A DNA stretch of 8,954 nucleotides, taken from NCBI GenBank assembly GCA_023245725.1, contig JAHFJU010000056.1, forward strand, positions 1 through 8,954. Direction: 5' to 3'. Positions 1-6,164 of this stretch are shown piece after piece. The position numbers were made by a program, and so were the translations under genes. Under the pieces are notes generated by a model, which saw only the letters and a program-made list of their open reading frames with translations, was not told the DNA's origin and searched no databases. Positions within the stretch are counted from its first letter, which is position 1. Each line of letters starts with the position of its first letter. The stretch comes from Candidatus Peregrinibacteria bacterium. GTDB taxonomy: Bacteria > Patescibacteriota > Gracilibacteria > UBA1369 > UM-FILTER-53-11.

Positions 1-2202
1 GCAATCACCCCATTTACCGTTTCTACACGTAGTAACTCCAGCATGACACATTGTTTCATCTGCTATTCCAGCAGGTCTATTACAAAGTGCTTGTAAACCT
101 TCACGAACACAACCAGCATCATCATTTTCATCAATTTTTCCATTACCATTATCATCAGTAAGATTCATTGAAATCTCTGATTGAGAATGACACTCATCAG
201 AGGGGCACTCTGCCGCTAAACAAGTATTGGCTGCACCAAAAAGTTCACAAACAGCAACGCTTAATCTATTACATGCGCCAGCATCAACGTTAGGTAAAGC
301 TTGACCATGTTCATCGATTGCAATTCCTGTACAAGCTTGCCCAACAGTAAGTACTTCGCCATTTACTGGAACTCCATTTATTACTCGCTGAATCGGCAAA
401 TTATCAACAACTTTATCGTTATTTATATCGATGCAAGGCAGATTCCCAGCTACTCCTAATCGAACTTGAGCTCTTGTATCACAAGCAACAGATCCATCAG
501 GCGCACAAACCTTAACCCCATCTGAACATCCTTCAATATGATTACATGGGTCACCTTTTCCGAGTCCATCATCTACACCTCCAATACAGTCATTATCTTT
601 GTTATCGCAAATTTCTTGCGTAGGATTTACATTTGGATTTCCATTAGCATCGAGACACTCTTGTGAAATAACTCCATGTTCATCAACAGCCTGATGCCCC
701 AAAGTACATTCACCAACATTTGATGTACCACAAACAGCACCGATTCCGGGAACTCCACCTGCACAACCTTCATCAACACGGCCATTACAATTACCATCAG
801 AACCATCTCCACATACCTCTGCTCCAACAACTATTCCATTAACTTTTACAGTGTTAAGAGTTGCACAAACAAATCGCATACCCGGCAGAATTTGGTCTGC
901 ACATGCACCGATTCCAACTGGAACAGTTACTCCGGGAATAGCTGTAACATTAGCAATGCCGACAGTTTCGTTTGGAAAACCGTTTCCATCTGGGCCTTCA
1001 TCGACAAGTCCATCACCATTTCCATCTGGGCCTTCATCTACAAATCCATCACCATCATCATCAAGGCCATTACAAACCTCACCAGTTTGGGGAACATTGC
1101 CTATACATTTTGATGCATAAGTTCCATTATTTAATTCAACGACCGTTCTACCAGCTGCAAAACGTCCATCTAAACCGGTGTCACAAGGTTGATTAACAAA
1201 ATCTTCATCAACTCCATTTCTACAATTATTATCTTGACCATCAGGCGCGTCACCCTCACCATTTGGATCAGGTAATACTGCGCCAATACAATCGCTCGTC
1301 GTATTATCGGCCTGACAAACAGTAAACCCAGAAGTACAAATTCCAACTCCATCTAACTCAGGAGGAACTCCACAACGTTCAACTTCACCGACAATAGCAC
1401 ATTCACAACCACGACCTGTTAAACCATTATTTATTACACCGTTACAGTCTTTATCAACTTGAGTTGCACATTCATTTGTTGCCTGTGGTAATACTGCCTG
1501 TTGAGTCTCAACCCATTCAGTAGTAGTCGGCGAGGTCAAAGTACAAGTAACGATTTGTTGTTTGCATTCACCAATATTGCTACCAGAAACACGAGTTTGA
1601 CCTTCTATACAAACATCACCTTCGCTCCCGATAACAACCCTATTCTCGGCACTATTTGGAGCAGCATCGCATGCGTCACCAACTAAATCACCGTCACTAT
1701 CACGATTAGATGCGTCTGGAACACCTGGGCACAAATCAACTGCATCTCCAACCCCATCGCCATCGCTATCAGAAACCGGGTTTCCACCACGACAATTTAT
1801 GTCAGGATCAGCCAAACACTGTGCATCTTCACAAAAATCACCTATTCCATCACCATCAGAATCCTCTTGCCCCGGATTTATTGCATAAGGACAATTATCT
1901 TCGGTATTAAGAACCCCATCATCATCTGAATCTTTACCAGTGGGAACAAGTGCGCCACCTAGTTCAGCATCGGTTCCTGCGTCGCCTGCATCACCGCCAT
2001 CTGTGCCACCATCAGTAGTTGCATCACCAGTAACTAGATTAGGGCGTGCAGTAAATGTAGGCAAATTTTGGGAACATCCACTTGCCGCAAGCAATGCAGT
2101 AGCAAATGCCATATTGGTTAGAAAACCTTTCGCGGAGTTTCGCGTTGATGTTAGTCCACGACGGCGAAAGCCTTCTTTTTGTGATGATGGAGAATTTCTC
2201 AT
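1..2202 (-). CDS. Large Cys/Asp-rich lipoprotein with TSP type-3 and MopE-type metal-binding motifs (C-terminus outside window)
   Basis: The frame is open for 734 codons from the ATG at 2202 to the left edge, so the protein is longer than seen. An N-terminal basic stretch (RRR at 13-15), a hydrophobic segment (about 27-40) and a lipobox-like AASGC with Cys43 suggest lipidation and surface anchoring. Residues 60-80 form a D/G/T-rich linker. About 91-178 holds thrombospondin type-3-like Ca-binding repeats, with DSDDDGV, DSDGDGIGDFC and DSDGDGVGD motifs. From 244 on, MopE-type motifs recur: VDKDCNGVINNG (249-260), NNCRNGVDEDF (325-335), EVCNGLDDDGDGFVDEG (375-391), GNCNGRVDEGC (470-480), ICDNKDNDCIGGVDDG (531-546) and DDNGNGKIDENDD (683-695). 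Cys-rich linkers separate them. The last visible linker ends in CRNGKWGDC, typical of the step before another motif. The gene starts 27 nt after the β-barrel-like gene, probably in one operon. No Shine-Dalgarno is visible. Ca or metal binding is inferred from the motifs; the substrate or partner is unknown. Confidence 0.85.
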   Translation of the reverse strand, partial: MRNSPSSQKEGFRRRGLTSTRNSAKGFLTNMAFATALLAASGCSQNLPTFTARPNLVTGDATTDGGTDGGDAGDAGTDAELGGALVPTGKDSDDDGVLNTEDNCPYAINPGQEDSDGDGIGDFCEDAQCLADPDINCRGGNPVSDSDGDGVGDAVDLCPGVPDASNRDSDGDLVGDACDAAPNSAENRVVIGSEGDVCIEGQTRVSGSNIGECKQQIVTCTLTSPTTTEWVETQQAVLPQATNECATQVDKDCNGVINNGLTGRGCECAIVGEVERCGVPPELDGVGICTSGFTVCQADNTTSDCIGAVLPDPNGEGDAPDGQDNNCRNGVDEDFVNQPCDTGLDGRFAAGRTVVELNNGTYASKCIGNVPQTGEVCNGLDDDGDGFVDEGPDGNGDGLVDEGPDGNGFPNETVGIANVTAIPGVTVPVGIGACADQILPGMRFVCATLNTVKVNGIVVGAEVCGDGSDGNCNGRVDEGCAGGVPGIGAVCGTSNVGECTLGHQAVDEHGVISQECLDANGNPNVNPTQEICDNKDNDCIGGVDDGLGKGDPCNHIEGCSDGVKVCAPDGSVACDTRAQVRLGVAGNLPCIDINNDKVVDNLPIQRVINGVPVNGEVLTVGQACTGIAIDEHGQALPNVDAGACNRLSVAVCELFGAANTCLAAECPSDECHSQSEISMNLTDDNGNGKIDENDDAGCVREGLQALCNRPAGIADETMCHAGVTTCRNGKWGDC
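983..1054. repeat. 36-bp tandem duplication inside the lipoprotein gene
   Basis: Two adjacent 36-bp units (983-1018 and 1019-1054) differ at only two positions. On the minus strand they encode two 12-residue copies sharing VDEGPDGNG at about residues 387-410, extending one MopE-type motif with a second acidic, Asn/Gly-rich segment. The near identity at nucleotide level suggests a recent in-frame duplication within the ancient, diverged repeat family of this protein. Confidence 0.85.
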
Positions 2203-2229
2203 AATATAAAAAATTAGTTACGAATTGAG

Positions 2230-3315
2230 TTATTTAGCGACACCTACACCTATGTAAAAAATTGTAGGGGTATCTTCTTTTGGATTAACTTGAACGTGAG
2301 CATTTAGCTCTCCTTGCAACTCCCCTGGTGTACCAAAGAATAATGAGATATCACCCATTGCTGCAGCGCTTGTATCAGAGTTAACTGCTCTATAAGTATC
2401 AAATCCTTGACCAAAAGAGTGAACAACACAAGGACCTACAGATACTCGAGCAAAATCACCTAAATCTATACCAAGCTCAGCACCAGCCGTGATTAATGGC
2501 AAATGAGTTGTATAAGTTCTTCCATTAGGCGTTCCATCACTATTTACATCATGACCTTCAACGGGCTGCCACAATGCATTTAAGCGCAAACCTACATCGA
2601 CTGAATCGCTAACTTGAACAGCGCCATGAACAACTCCACCGAAACCAGTATCATATTTAGTCTTTTGTCCAACTCCGGGGGTAATTTGTTCAAGTGAAAG
2701 GGCCGCGCCAGCACCTAAATGCCACTTACTACCTAAGGAATCAAAAGGAGAACTTGAATGATGAATTGGCGATACATCACCAGTTGCCTTTGCACTAGGA
2801 TCAGTTTCAAATACCAATTGCATTTCTTTGGGGTCGCCATCTTTATTATCACATGCAATAGTCATGTAATTGCTACCAGTTATAGCCATGTCAACATGAA
2901 CATGAGTAACATTTTTAGTTTGTCTCTCATCGTTTGTCGGTTTATCTTCGCGGTGATGTAATCGAGTGTCAGTAATTTTTAATTCATAGTCATTTCCAGC
3001 TGGGCAAGCTGCATCTAATATAACTTCGCTACCGGCAGGTCCGCCAGTTACTGTTACCATTCTTCCGCTATCATCGGTCGCCATATTTGCTTCATAACCC
3101 GTACCATGTACAGCAAGAATTTTAACAGCATTCTCATCGTCAATTCGTGAACCTGCGTAACCTTGAGCACCAGCATGTAAAGGAGTCAATGCAGCAATTG
3201 CACCAGCAAGTACAGTAGTAGAAAGCGCATTTAATTTATTTGGCTTGCGGATATTCGCACGAGTTTCGCTGCCAGTTTGAGTCGCCTCGCGACCGAGATT
3301 TGGAGTATTCACCAT
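2230..3315 (-). CDS. Secreted protein with β-barrel-like C-terminal half, unknown function
   Basis: 361 residues. A 28-residue polar, basic N-terminal extension precedes a hydrophobic core (about 30-45) and a signal-peptidase-like site, HAGA|Q near 50-51, so the protein is probably exported. Residues 60-170 form a β-rich domain with Cys104 and Cys155 as a possible disulfide. A low-complexity stretch follows (about 172-195). From Trp198 on, short alternating polar/hydrophobic strands separated by turns (WHLGAGAALSLEQ, VDVGLRLNALWQ, AGAELGIDL, RVSVGPCVVHSFG, FYIGVGVA) look like an outer-membrane β-barrel of perhaps eight strands. The chain ends in Lys rather than the usual aromatic residue. It is the first gene after a strong promoter and lies 27 nt upstream of the MopE-type lipoprotein, so the two products may act together at the surface. 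I do not recognise a named family; the barrel assignment is inference from strand pattern. Confidence 0.8.
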   Translation of the reverse strand: MVNTPNLGREATQTGSETRANIRKPNKLNALSTTVLAGAIAALTPLHAGAQGYAGSRIDDENAVKILAVHGTGYEANMATDDSGRMVTVTGGPAGSEVILDAACPAGNDYELKITDTRLHHREDKPTNDERQTKNVTHVHVDMAITGSNYMTIACDNKDGDPKEMQLVFETDPSAKATGDVSPIHHSSSPFDSLGSKWHLGAGAALSLEQITPGVGQKTKYDTGFGGVVHGAVQVSDSVDVGLRLNALWQPVEGHDVNSDGTPNGRTYTTHLPLITAGAELGIDLGDFARVSVGPCVVHSFGQGFDTYRAVNSDTSAAAMGDISLFFGTPGELQGELNAHVQVNPKEDTPTIFYIGVGVAK

Positions 3316-3328
3316 AGAATCTAAAGTG

Positions 3329-3340
3329 TTAAGTACTTAA
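3329..3340. promoter_or_regulatory. 12-bp perfect palindrome in the leader of the β-barrel-like gene
   Basis: TTAAGTACTTAA is a perfect 12-bp palindrome between the predicted transcription start (about 3352) and the ATG at 3315. It could be an operator or a chance AT-rich palindrome. Confidence 0.25.
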
Positions 3341-3359
3341 GTTTATACAAAAGGGATTG

Positions 3360-3389
3360 TTTATATCACAATAAAAAACTATTTGTCAA
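3360..3389 (-). promoter_or_regulatory. σ70-type promoter for the β-barrel/lipoprotein unit
   Basis: Read on the minus strand, a perfect TTGACA -35 box (3389-3384) is followed after 18 nt by TATAAA (3365-3360). The predicted start near 3352 leaves a leader of about 37 nt before the ATG at 3315. No Shine-Dalgarno is visible in that leader. The near-consensus boxes predict strong constitutive transcription unless repressed. Confidence 0.75.
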
Positions 3390-3477
3390 TACTATAAACA
3401 TAAAAATAAGCTTGAAGCGGTCTCTAAGCCAAAAAAACATATAGGATTTATGCAGAAAAAAGCTAAAACTTAAAGAA

Positions 3478-4554
3478 TCAGGCGAGCAAATCATTACTTT
3501 TAAAGGATTCCGCGAAGCTCTGATATTCATTTGAGTACCTTTCAACTAACTTGCGATATTCACTATCAACACAACAAGACAACATACTCTCTAATGAAAA
3601 TGTAGATTTTGAAAATTCATCGAGTGATACTGTCACAATTCCATCAAATCTTCGCCAAAAATTTGACGACTTTTGCATATAGTTAATAGATATGAAGGGA
3701 ATATTCTCAATTAGCGATATTAACCCTCCATGATATCGCATCGAAACAACAAATTCGGCATTTCTCAATACACTAGACAGACCGTTTAAATTACGCAGAA
3801 TCTGATGAATACTAATTATGTTCTTATTTGAATTTTGAACTATTATTTTACTCAACAAGCCGTCAGTTCTTTTTGAATCATTCTGAAAGTCCAATAACAT
3901 AGTTCTAAAGCCATATTTCGAGTATATATAGCCAATCATTCGTACAAAATTTGTGATCGTATTATTACAGATATTTTTATAATCTCGCAAAATAAAAACA
4001 GCTACTTTTTCACTACTATTCTTCTTTGCGTCAATATGCGCATTTGATGTAAAAAAATACACTGCCATGTCGGGGCACAGCACCGCATTTTTAGCTCCAA
4101 GCTTCTTTGCAATAGCAACCGAATGATCATCACGACAATAAACATTTTTAGCTCTTTTAAATAAAATCCGTGTAAAAAGACGACTTATTATACCCATAGA
4201 GCCACAGCTAACCCCTAGAACCGTTACCTGTTTTTTAATGAGGATTGATGCCACTACTCCCTGCATTGCCCAAAAGAAGCCCGTTAGCGGCCTCTCTTCA
4301 TCGGTGAAGAGTCCACCACCGCCTAAAATAAAATGGTCGCAAGCTCTAATAAGAGATATTGGATGTATCCACCGACTTGGATTAAAAATGCTCTTAATAA
4401 AAGTGCGAATTCCAAATGGAAGCAGATTTCCTTTTCCCATAAGCACCACACTTGCTTCTGAATCTTTGAACTTAAGTAAATTCTCAATTCCTTTTGCAAT
4501 ACATTCGTCGCCAACATTCTCAACTCCGTAATTGCCACAGACAAGATATTTCAC
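3478..4554 (-). CDS. Polysaccharide pyruvyl transferase family protein (CsaB/WcaK-like)
   Basis: 358 residues, the usual length for the family. Visible family motifs, in order, are the N-terminal GNYGVENVGDECI (7-19), GGGGLFTDE (78-86) for the glycine-rich loop, VYCRDDHS (138-145), CPDMAV (160-165), and the C-terminal SMRYHGGLIS (271-280) with the conserved Arg-x-His pair, followed by PFISINY. Characterised members transfer pyruvate from phosphoenolpyruvate to cell-wall or capsular sugars as ketals; CsaB modification anchors S-layer proteins with SLH domains. Acceptor and exact role here are unknown. The start is GTG at 4554, chosen because AGGTAG lies 9 nt upstream and the GN-G-N-GDE motif follows at once. 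It begins 28 nt beyond the rplS terminator, so it probably has its own weak promoter or depends on read-through. No other glycan genes are visible, and the gene looks more AT-rich than its left-hand neighbours. Confidence 0.88.
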   Translation of the reverse strand: MKYLVCGNYGVENVGDECIAKGIENLLKFKDSEASVVLMGKGNLLPFGIRTFIKSIFNPSRWIHPISLIRACDHFILGGGGLFTDEERPLTGFFWAMQGVVASILIKKQVTVLGVSCGSMGIISRLFTRILFKRAKNVYCRDDHSVAIAKKLGAKNAVLCPDMAVYFFTSNAHIDAKKNSSEKVAVFILRDYKNICNNTITNFVRMIGYIYSKYGFRTMLLDFQNDSKRTDGLLSKIIVQNSNKNIISIHQILRNLNGLSSVLRNAEFVVSMRYHGGLISLIENIPFISINYMQKSSNFWRRFDGIVTVSLDEFSKSTFSLESMLSCCVDSEYRKLVERYSNEYQSFAESFKSNDLLA

Positions 4555-4563
4555 TTACAAATA

Positions 4564-4569
4564 CTACCT
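4564..4569 (-). promoter_or_regulatory. Shine-Dalgarno of the pyruvyl transferase gene
   Basis: AGGTAG on the minus strand, 9 nt before the GTG at 4554. It is the only well-spaced Shine-Dalgarno-like site I found in the window, and it decides the GTG start. Confidence 0.55.
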
Positions 4570-4581
4570 ATTAAAGCAAAT

Positions 4582-4609
4582 AAAAAAAAGCCCCCATTCA
4601 GGAGCTTTT
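4582..4609 (-). terminator. Intrinsic terminator after rplS
   Basis: On the minus strand AAAAGCTCC (4609-4601) pairs with GGGGCTTTT (4594-4586), giving 9 bp with one G-U pair and a 6-nt loop, and runs into an eight-T tract (4589-4582). It begins 23 nt past the rplS stop codon, so it should end the regulator-rplS transcript before the pyruvyl transferase gene. Confidence 0.85.
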
Positions 4610-4632
4610 CAAATTTTAGTAAAAATACAAAA

Positions 4633-5016
4633 CTATGCATTAACTGTTTCTTCAGGCATAACCTCAGCATCAATCGCAGTATTATAAAGTTTAAATGACT
4701 TATTCTTACGTAGGTAATAAAGCTTTGCGCGTCGTACTTTAGATGCACGAACAACCTCAATCTTCGATACATTTGGCGACTGTACAGGGAAAATTTTCTC
4801 GACTCCTACGCCATCAACAACCTTTCGTACTGTAAATGTCTTTGATACACCGCTACCTGAACTTATTTTAATAACCAATCCTTCAAAAATCTGAACGCGT
4901 TGTTTGTCACCTTCTTTAATTTTCTGGTGAACACGTACAGTTAAACCACTTTTTAAAGTTGGTAGAGATGGTGCGCAGACCACCGTTGAATCGAGTTTTT
5001 TGACAAATTTATTCAT
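4633..5016 (-). CDS. rplS: 50S ribosomal protein L19
   Basis: 127 residues, slightly longer than the E. coli protein. L19 sits at the 30S-50S interface of the ribosome. The family core is plain: TVRVHQKIKEGDKQRVQIFEG, then GSGVSKTFTVRKVVDGVGVEKIFPVQSP, then KIEVVRASKVRRAKLYYLRK, followed by a divergent acidic tail ending EETVNA. The ATG at 5016 gives the normal N-terminus. AGGAGG at 5040-5035 is 18 nt away, too far for a standard Shine-Dalgarno, so translation may be coupled to the upstream regulator, whose stop lies 10 nt before this start. In most bacteria rplS follows rpsP-rimM-trmD. Here it is paired instead with a winged-helix gene and closed by its own terminator. Confidence 0.97.
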   Translation of the reverse strand: MNKFVKKLDSTVVCAPSLPTLKSGLTVRVHQKIKEGDKQRVQIFEGLVIKISSGSGVSKTFTVRKVVDGVGVEKIFPVQSPNVSKIEVVRASKVRRAKLYYLRKNKSFKLYNTAIDAEVMPEETVNA

Positions 5017-5026
5017 AGCGCAGGGA

Positions 5027-5599
5027 CTATACCACCTCCTCTAAATGTTTTTCAAGGCGATTTATAGCAACAACATTTTCGTTGTCATTTACAATGTCTT
5101 TAACGAATTTATCGTTGATTTTCATGCGATACAAAAAGTCTTCACGCGATAAAACGCTTGTTTTGATAGGATATTTCAAATCAAGTTCTTTCTCGAAGAA
5201 ATCATTTAATACAGACTTATTAATAGTTCCAACTATAAAAAGGTCGGTTGGTGAACTCTTTTCAATAAAGACACCTGAAATAATAAGAAGATCAATATCG
5301 CCAAGTTTCTGAATTTTTTTAGCTAACTGCTCAAGGCTCTCAGAAGATTTCATTATAATCGCGCGAAGTTCATTGAACAAAACGAAATTCTTATTAACAA
5401 TATAGAACTTTTTTCGATCTTTCATGCGTGATCTAAGTAAACCAAGGTTCTTCAAATTACCAAGTTCGCGACGTACAGAGTTAATTTGTTCATCTAGACG
5501 ACGAGTTAGCTCACGAATAAAAAACTCACCATTTGGGTTCATGAGAAATGTTTCTAGCAACTTAATTCGCGCCTTCGATGTAAATAATCTTTTGAGCAT
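5027..5599 (-). CDS. Winged-helix regulator with degenerate nucleotidyltransferase-like domain
   Basis: 190 residues. Positions 1-75 read as an ArsR/MarR-like winged helix: a first helix in SKARIKLLETFLMNP, a helix-turn-helix about 27-52 (IRELTRRLDEQINSVRRELG, then NLKNLGLL) and a wing (RSRMKDRKKFYIVN). The basic HTH implies DNA binding. Residues 100-125 (DIDLLIISG, then SSPTDLFIVG) resemble the core of small nucleotidyltransferase (MNT-type) folds, whose active form has a Gly-Ser motif and paired Asp residues. Here Gly-Ser is absent and only Asp119 remains in the expected place, so catalysis is unlikely and the domain may sense a ligand or mediate dimerisation. It is the first gene of an apparent two-gene unit with rplS and is divergent from the LapA-like gene, whose upstream region carries repeated candidate operator sites. 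Similar proteins occur, as I recall, in candidate-phylum genomes. The regulated target is unknown. Confidence 0.8.
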   Translation of the reverse strand: MLKRLFTSKARIKLLETFLMNPNGEFFIRELTRRLDEQINSVRRELGNLKNLGLLRSRMKDRKKFYIVNKNFVLFNELRAIIMKSSESLEQLAKKIQKLGDIDLLIISGVFIEKSSPTDLFIVGTINKSVLNDFFEKELDLKYPIKTSVLSREDFLYRMKINDKFVKDIVNDNENVVAINRLEKHLEEVV

Positions 5600-5623
5600 A
5601 TATTTTATTCAGTTCTCTCGGAG

Positions 5624-5650
5624 TGTATAAAAAAGTGGAACGAAAATCAA
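5624..5650 (-). promoter_or_regulatory. Possible promoter of the regulator-rplS unit
   Basis: On the minus strand TTGATT (5650-5645) and TATACA (5629-5624) are separated by 15 nt, shorter than ideal. The predicted start near 5617 gives a leader of about 17 nt before the ATG at 5599. It is plausible but imperfect. Confidence 0.4.
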
Positions 5651-5767
5651 GTAGTTGAACTAAAAAATTATCAACCGCTCATATGCACGCGTAACATTTG
5701 GCTAACAGCAAAGGAAAAACAGCCAAGAATTATACATTGCATTAATACGAAAATAATATTTTAAAAC

Positions 5768-5830
5768 TACAATTCCCTGTTCAATGTACAATTTTTTTAT
5801 ACAATTGCTAGAATTGCAAAATAATTGTAT
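5768..5830. promoter_or_regulatory. Cluster of TACAATT sites, candidate operator array
   Basis: TACAATT occurs three times in direct orientation (5768-5774, 5787-5793, 5800-5806) and once inverted (AATTGTA, 5823-5829). The last two form an 8-bp inverted repeat, ATACAATT/AATTGTAT (5799-5806 and 5823-5830), whose arms overlap the -35 and -10 boxes of the promoter of the LapA-like gene. This is the layout of a repressor operator. The divergent winged-helix regulator is a natural candidate binder, but that link is inference. Confidence 0.45.
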
Positions 5831-5833
5831 AAT
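5805..5833 (+). promoter_or_regulatory. σ70-type promoter of the LapA-like gene
   Basis: TTGCTA (5805-5810), a 17-nt spacer and a perfect TATAAT (5828-5833). Transcription should start near 5840, only about 10 nt before the ATG at 5850. The promoter lies downstream of the earlier in-frame ATG at 5784, which argues against that start. Confidence 0.65.
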
Positions 5834-5849
5834 AAAAGAAACAAAAGTT

Positions 5850-6098
5850 ATGAAAAACTTTTATAAATTTGGAGCTCTATTTTTCACAGTAATTATTCTA
5901 ATTGTTGGTTTTCAGAACTTTGCCAACACATTTGACGGGTTCACAGTGTTTTTTACATCGATTGAATTAAACGGCACTCTTACAGTTTTTGGACTAACAA
6001 TGCTTGGAATGTTTGCTGGAGCGTTTTATTACGGCCTAATTATAGAATTGTTGAAGAACAAACAAGAAGACGAAGAATCTCCGGGAGGAATGAACTAG
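5850..6098 (+). CDS. Small two-helix membrane protein, LapA (DUF1049)-like
   Basis: 82 residues from the ATG at 5850. The frame extends to an ATG at 5784, but the predicted promoter lies between the two, and the later start gives a normal membrane-protein N-terminus (MKNFYKF). The layout is a short basic N-terminus, a first helix (about 8-24, ending in GFQNF), a β-like loop (FTVFFTSIELNG), a second helix rich in small residues (about 45-66, with GMFAGAFYYGL), then a short charged cytoplasmic tail (KNKQEDEES). A QN at the end of helix 1 and a small-residue-rich helix 2 fit the LapA/YciS pattern. In E. coli LapA works with LapB in lipopolysaccharide assembly control; no LapB or LPS gene is seen here, so that role is not implied. 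No Shine-Dalgarno is visible. The gene is monocistronic, ends at a bidirectional terminator and converges on tig. Confidence 0.72.
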   Translation: MKNFYKFGALFFTVIILIVGFQNFANTFDGFTVFFTSIELNGTLTVFGLTMLGMFAGAFYYGLIIELLKNKQEDEESPGGMN

Positions 6099-6129
6099 AA
6101 AAACCGTGCTTTATTACGACACGGTTTTT
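6099..6129. terminator. Bidirectional intrinsic terminator between the LapA-like gene and tig
   Basis: AAAAACCGTG (6099-6108) and CACGGTTTTT (6120-6129) form a perfect 10-bp stem with an 11-nt loop. T runs on both strands let it stop the LapA-like transcript (plus) and the tig transcript (minus). It begins right after the stop codon at 6098, and the tig stop lies 35 nt to its right. Confidence 0.85.
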
Positions 6130-6164
6130 AAATATTGAGCAATCAATTCGAATTGAACTTAAAA

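Noticed and set aside
851..1196. Overlapping plus-strand frames rich in Ser/Pro and His
   Set aside because: They are antisense readings of the Asp/Gly-rich repeats of the minus-strand lipoprotein, whose 734-codon open frame covers the whole stretch.
1..2100. Repetitive appearance suggesting a CRISPR or minisatellite array
   Set aside because: The repeats are irregular in length and sequence and match degenerate protein motifs in one open frame; only one true 36-bp tandem pair exists.
3421..3477. Terminator after the pyruvyl transferase gene
   Set aside because: T-rich tracts are present on the minus strand, but no stem longer than about 4-5 bp was found before them.
3478..3480. UGA recoded as glycine, as in Gracilibacteria and Absconditabacteria
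   Set aside because: The pyruvyl transferase ends at a UGA at the normal family length, and no gene has an in-frame UGA.
5035..5040. AGGAGG as the Shine-Dalgarno of rplS
   Set aside because: It lies 18 nt from the ATG, too far, and falls within Glu-Glu-Val codons at the end of the regulator gene.
5698..5726. TTGGCT/AGCCAA inverted repeat as a terminator or RNA element
   Set aside because: The stem is only 6 bp with a 17-nt loop and no T tract; likely chance.
5784..5849. Longer N-terminus for the LapA-like protein from the ATG at 5784
   Set aside because: The predicted TTGCTA-N17-TATAAT promoter lies inside this stretch, and the added residues do not resemble the family.
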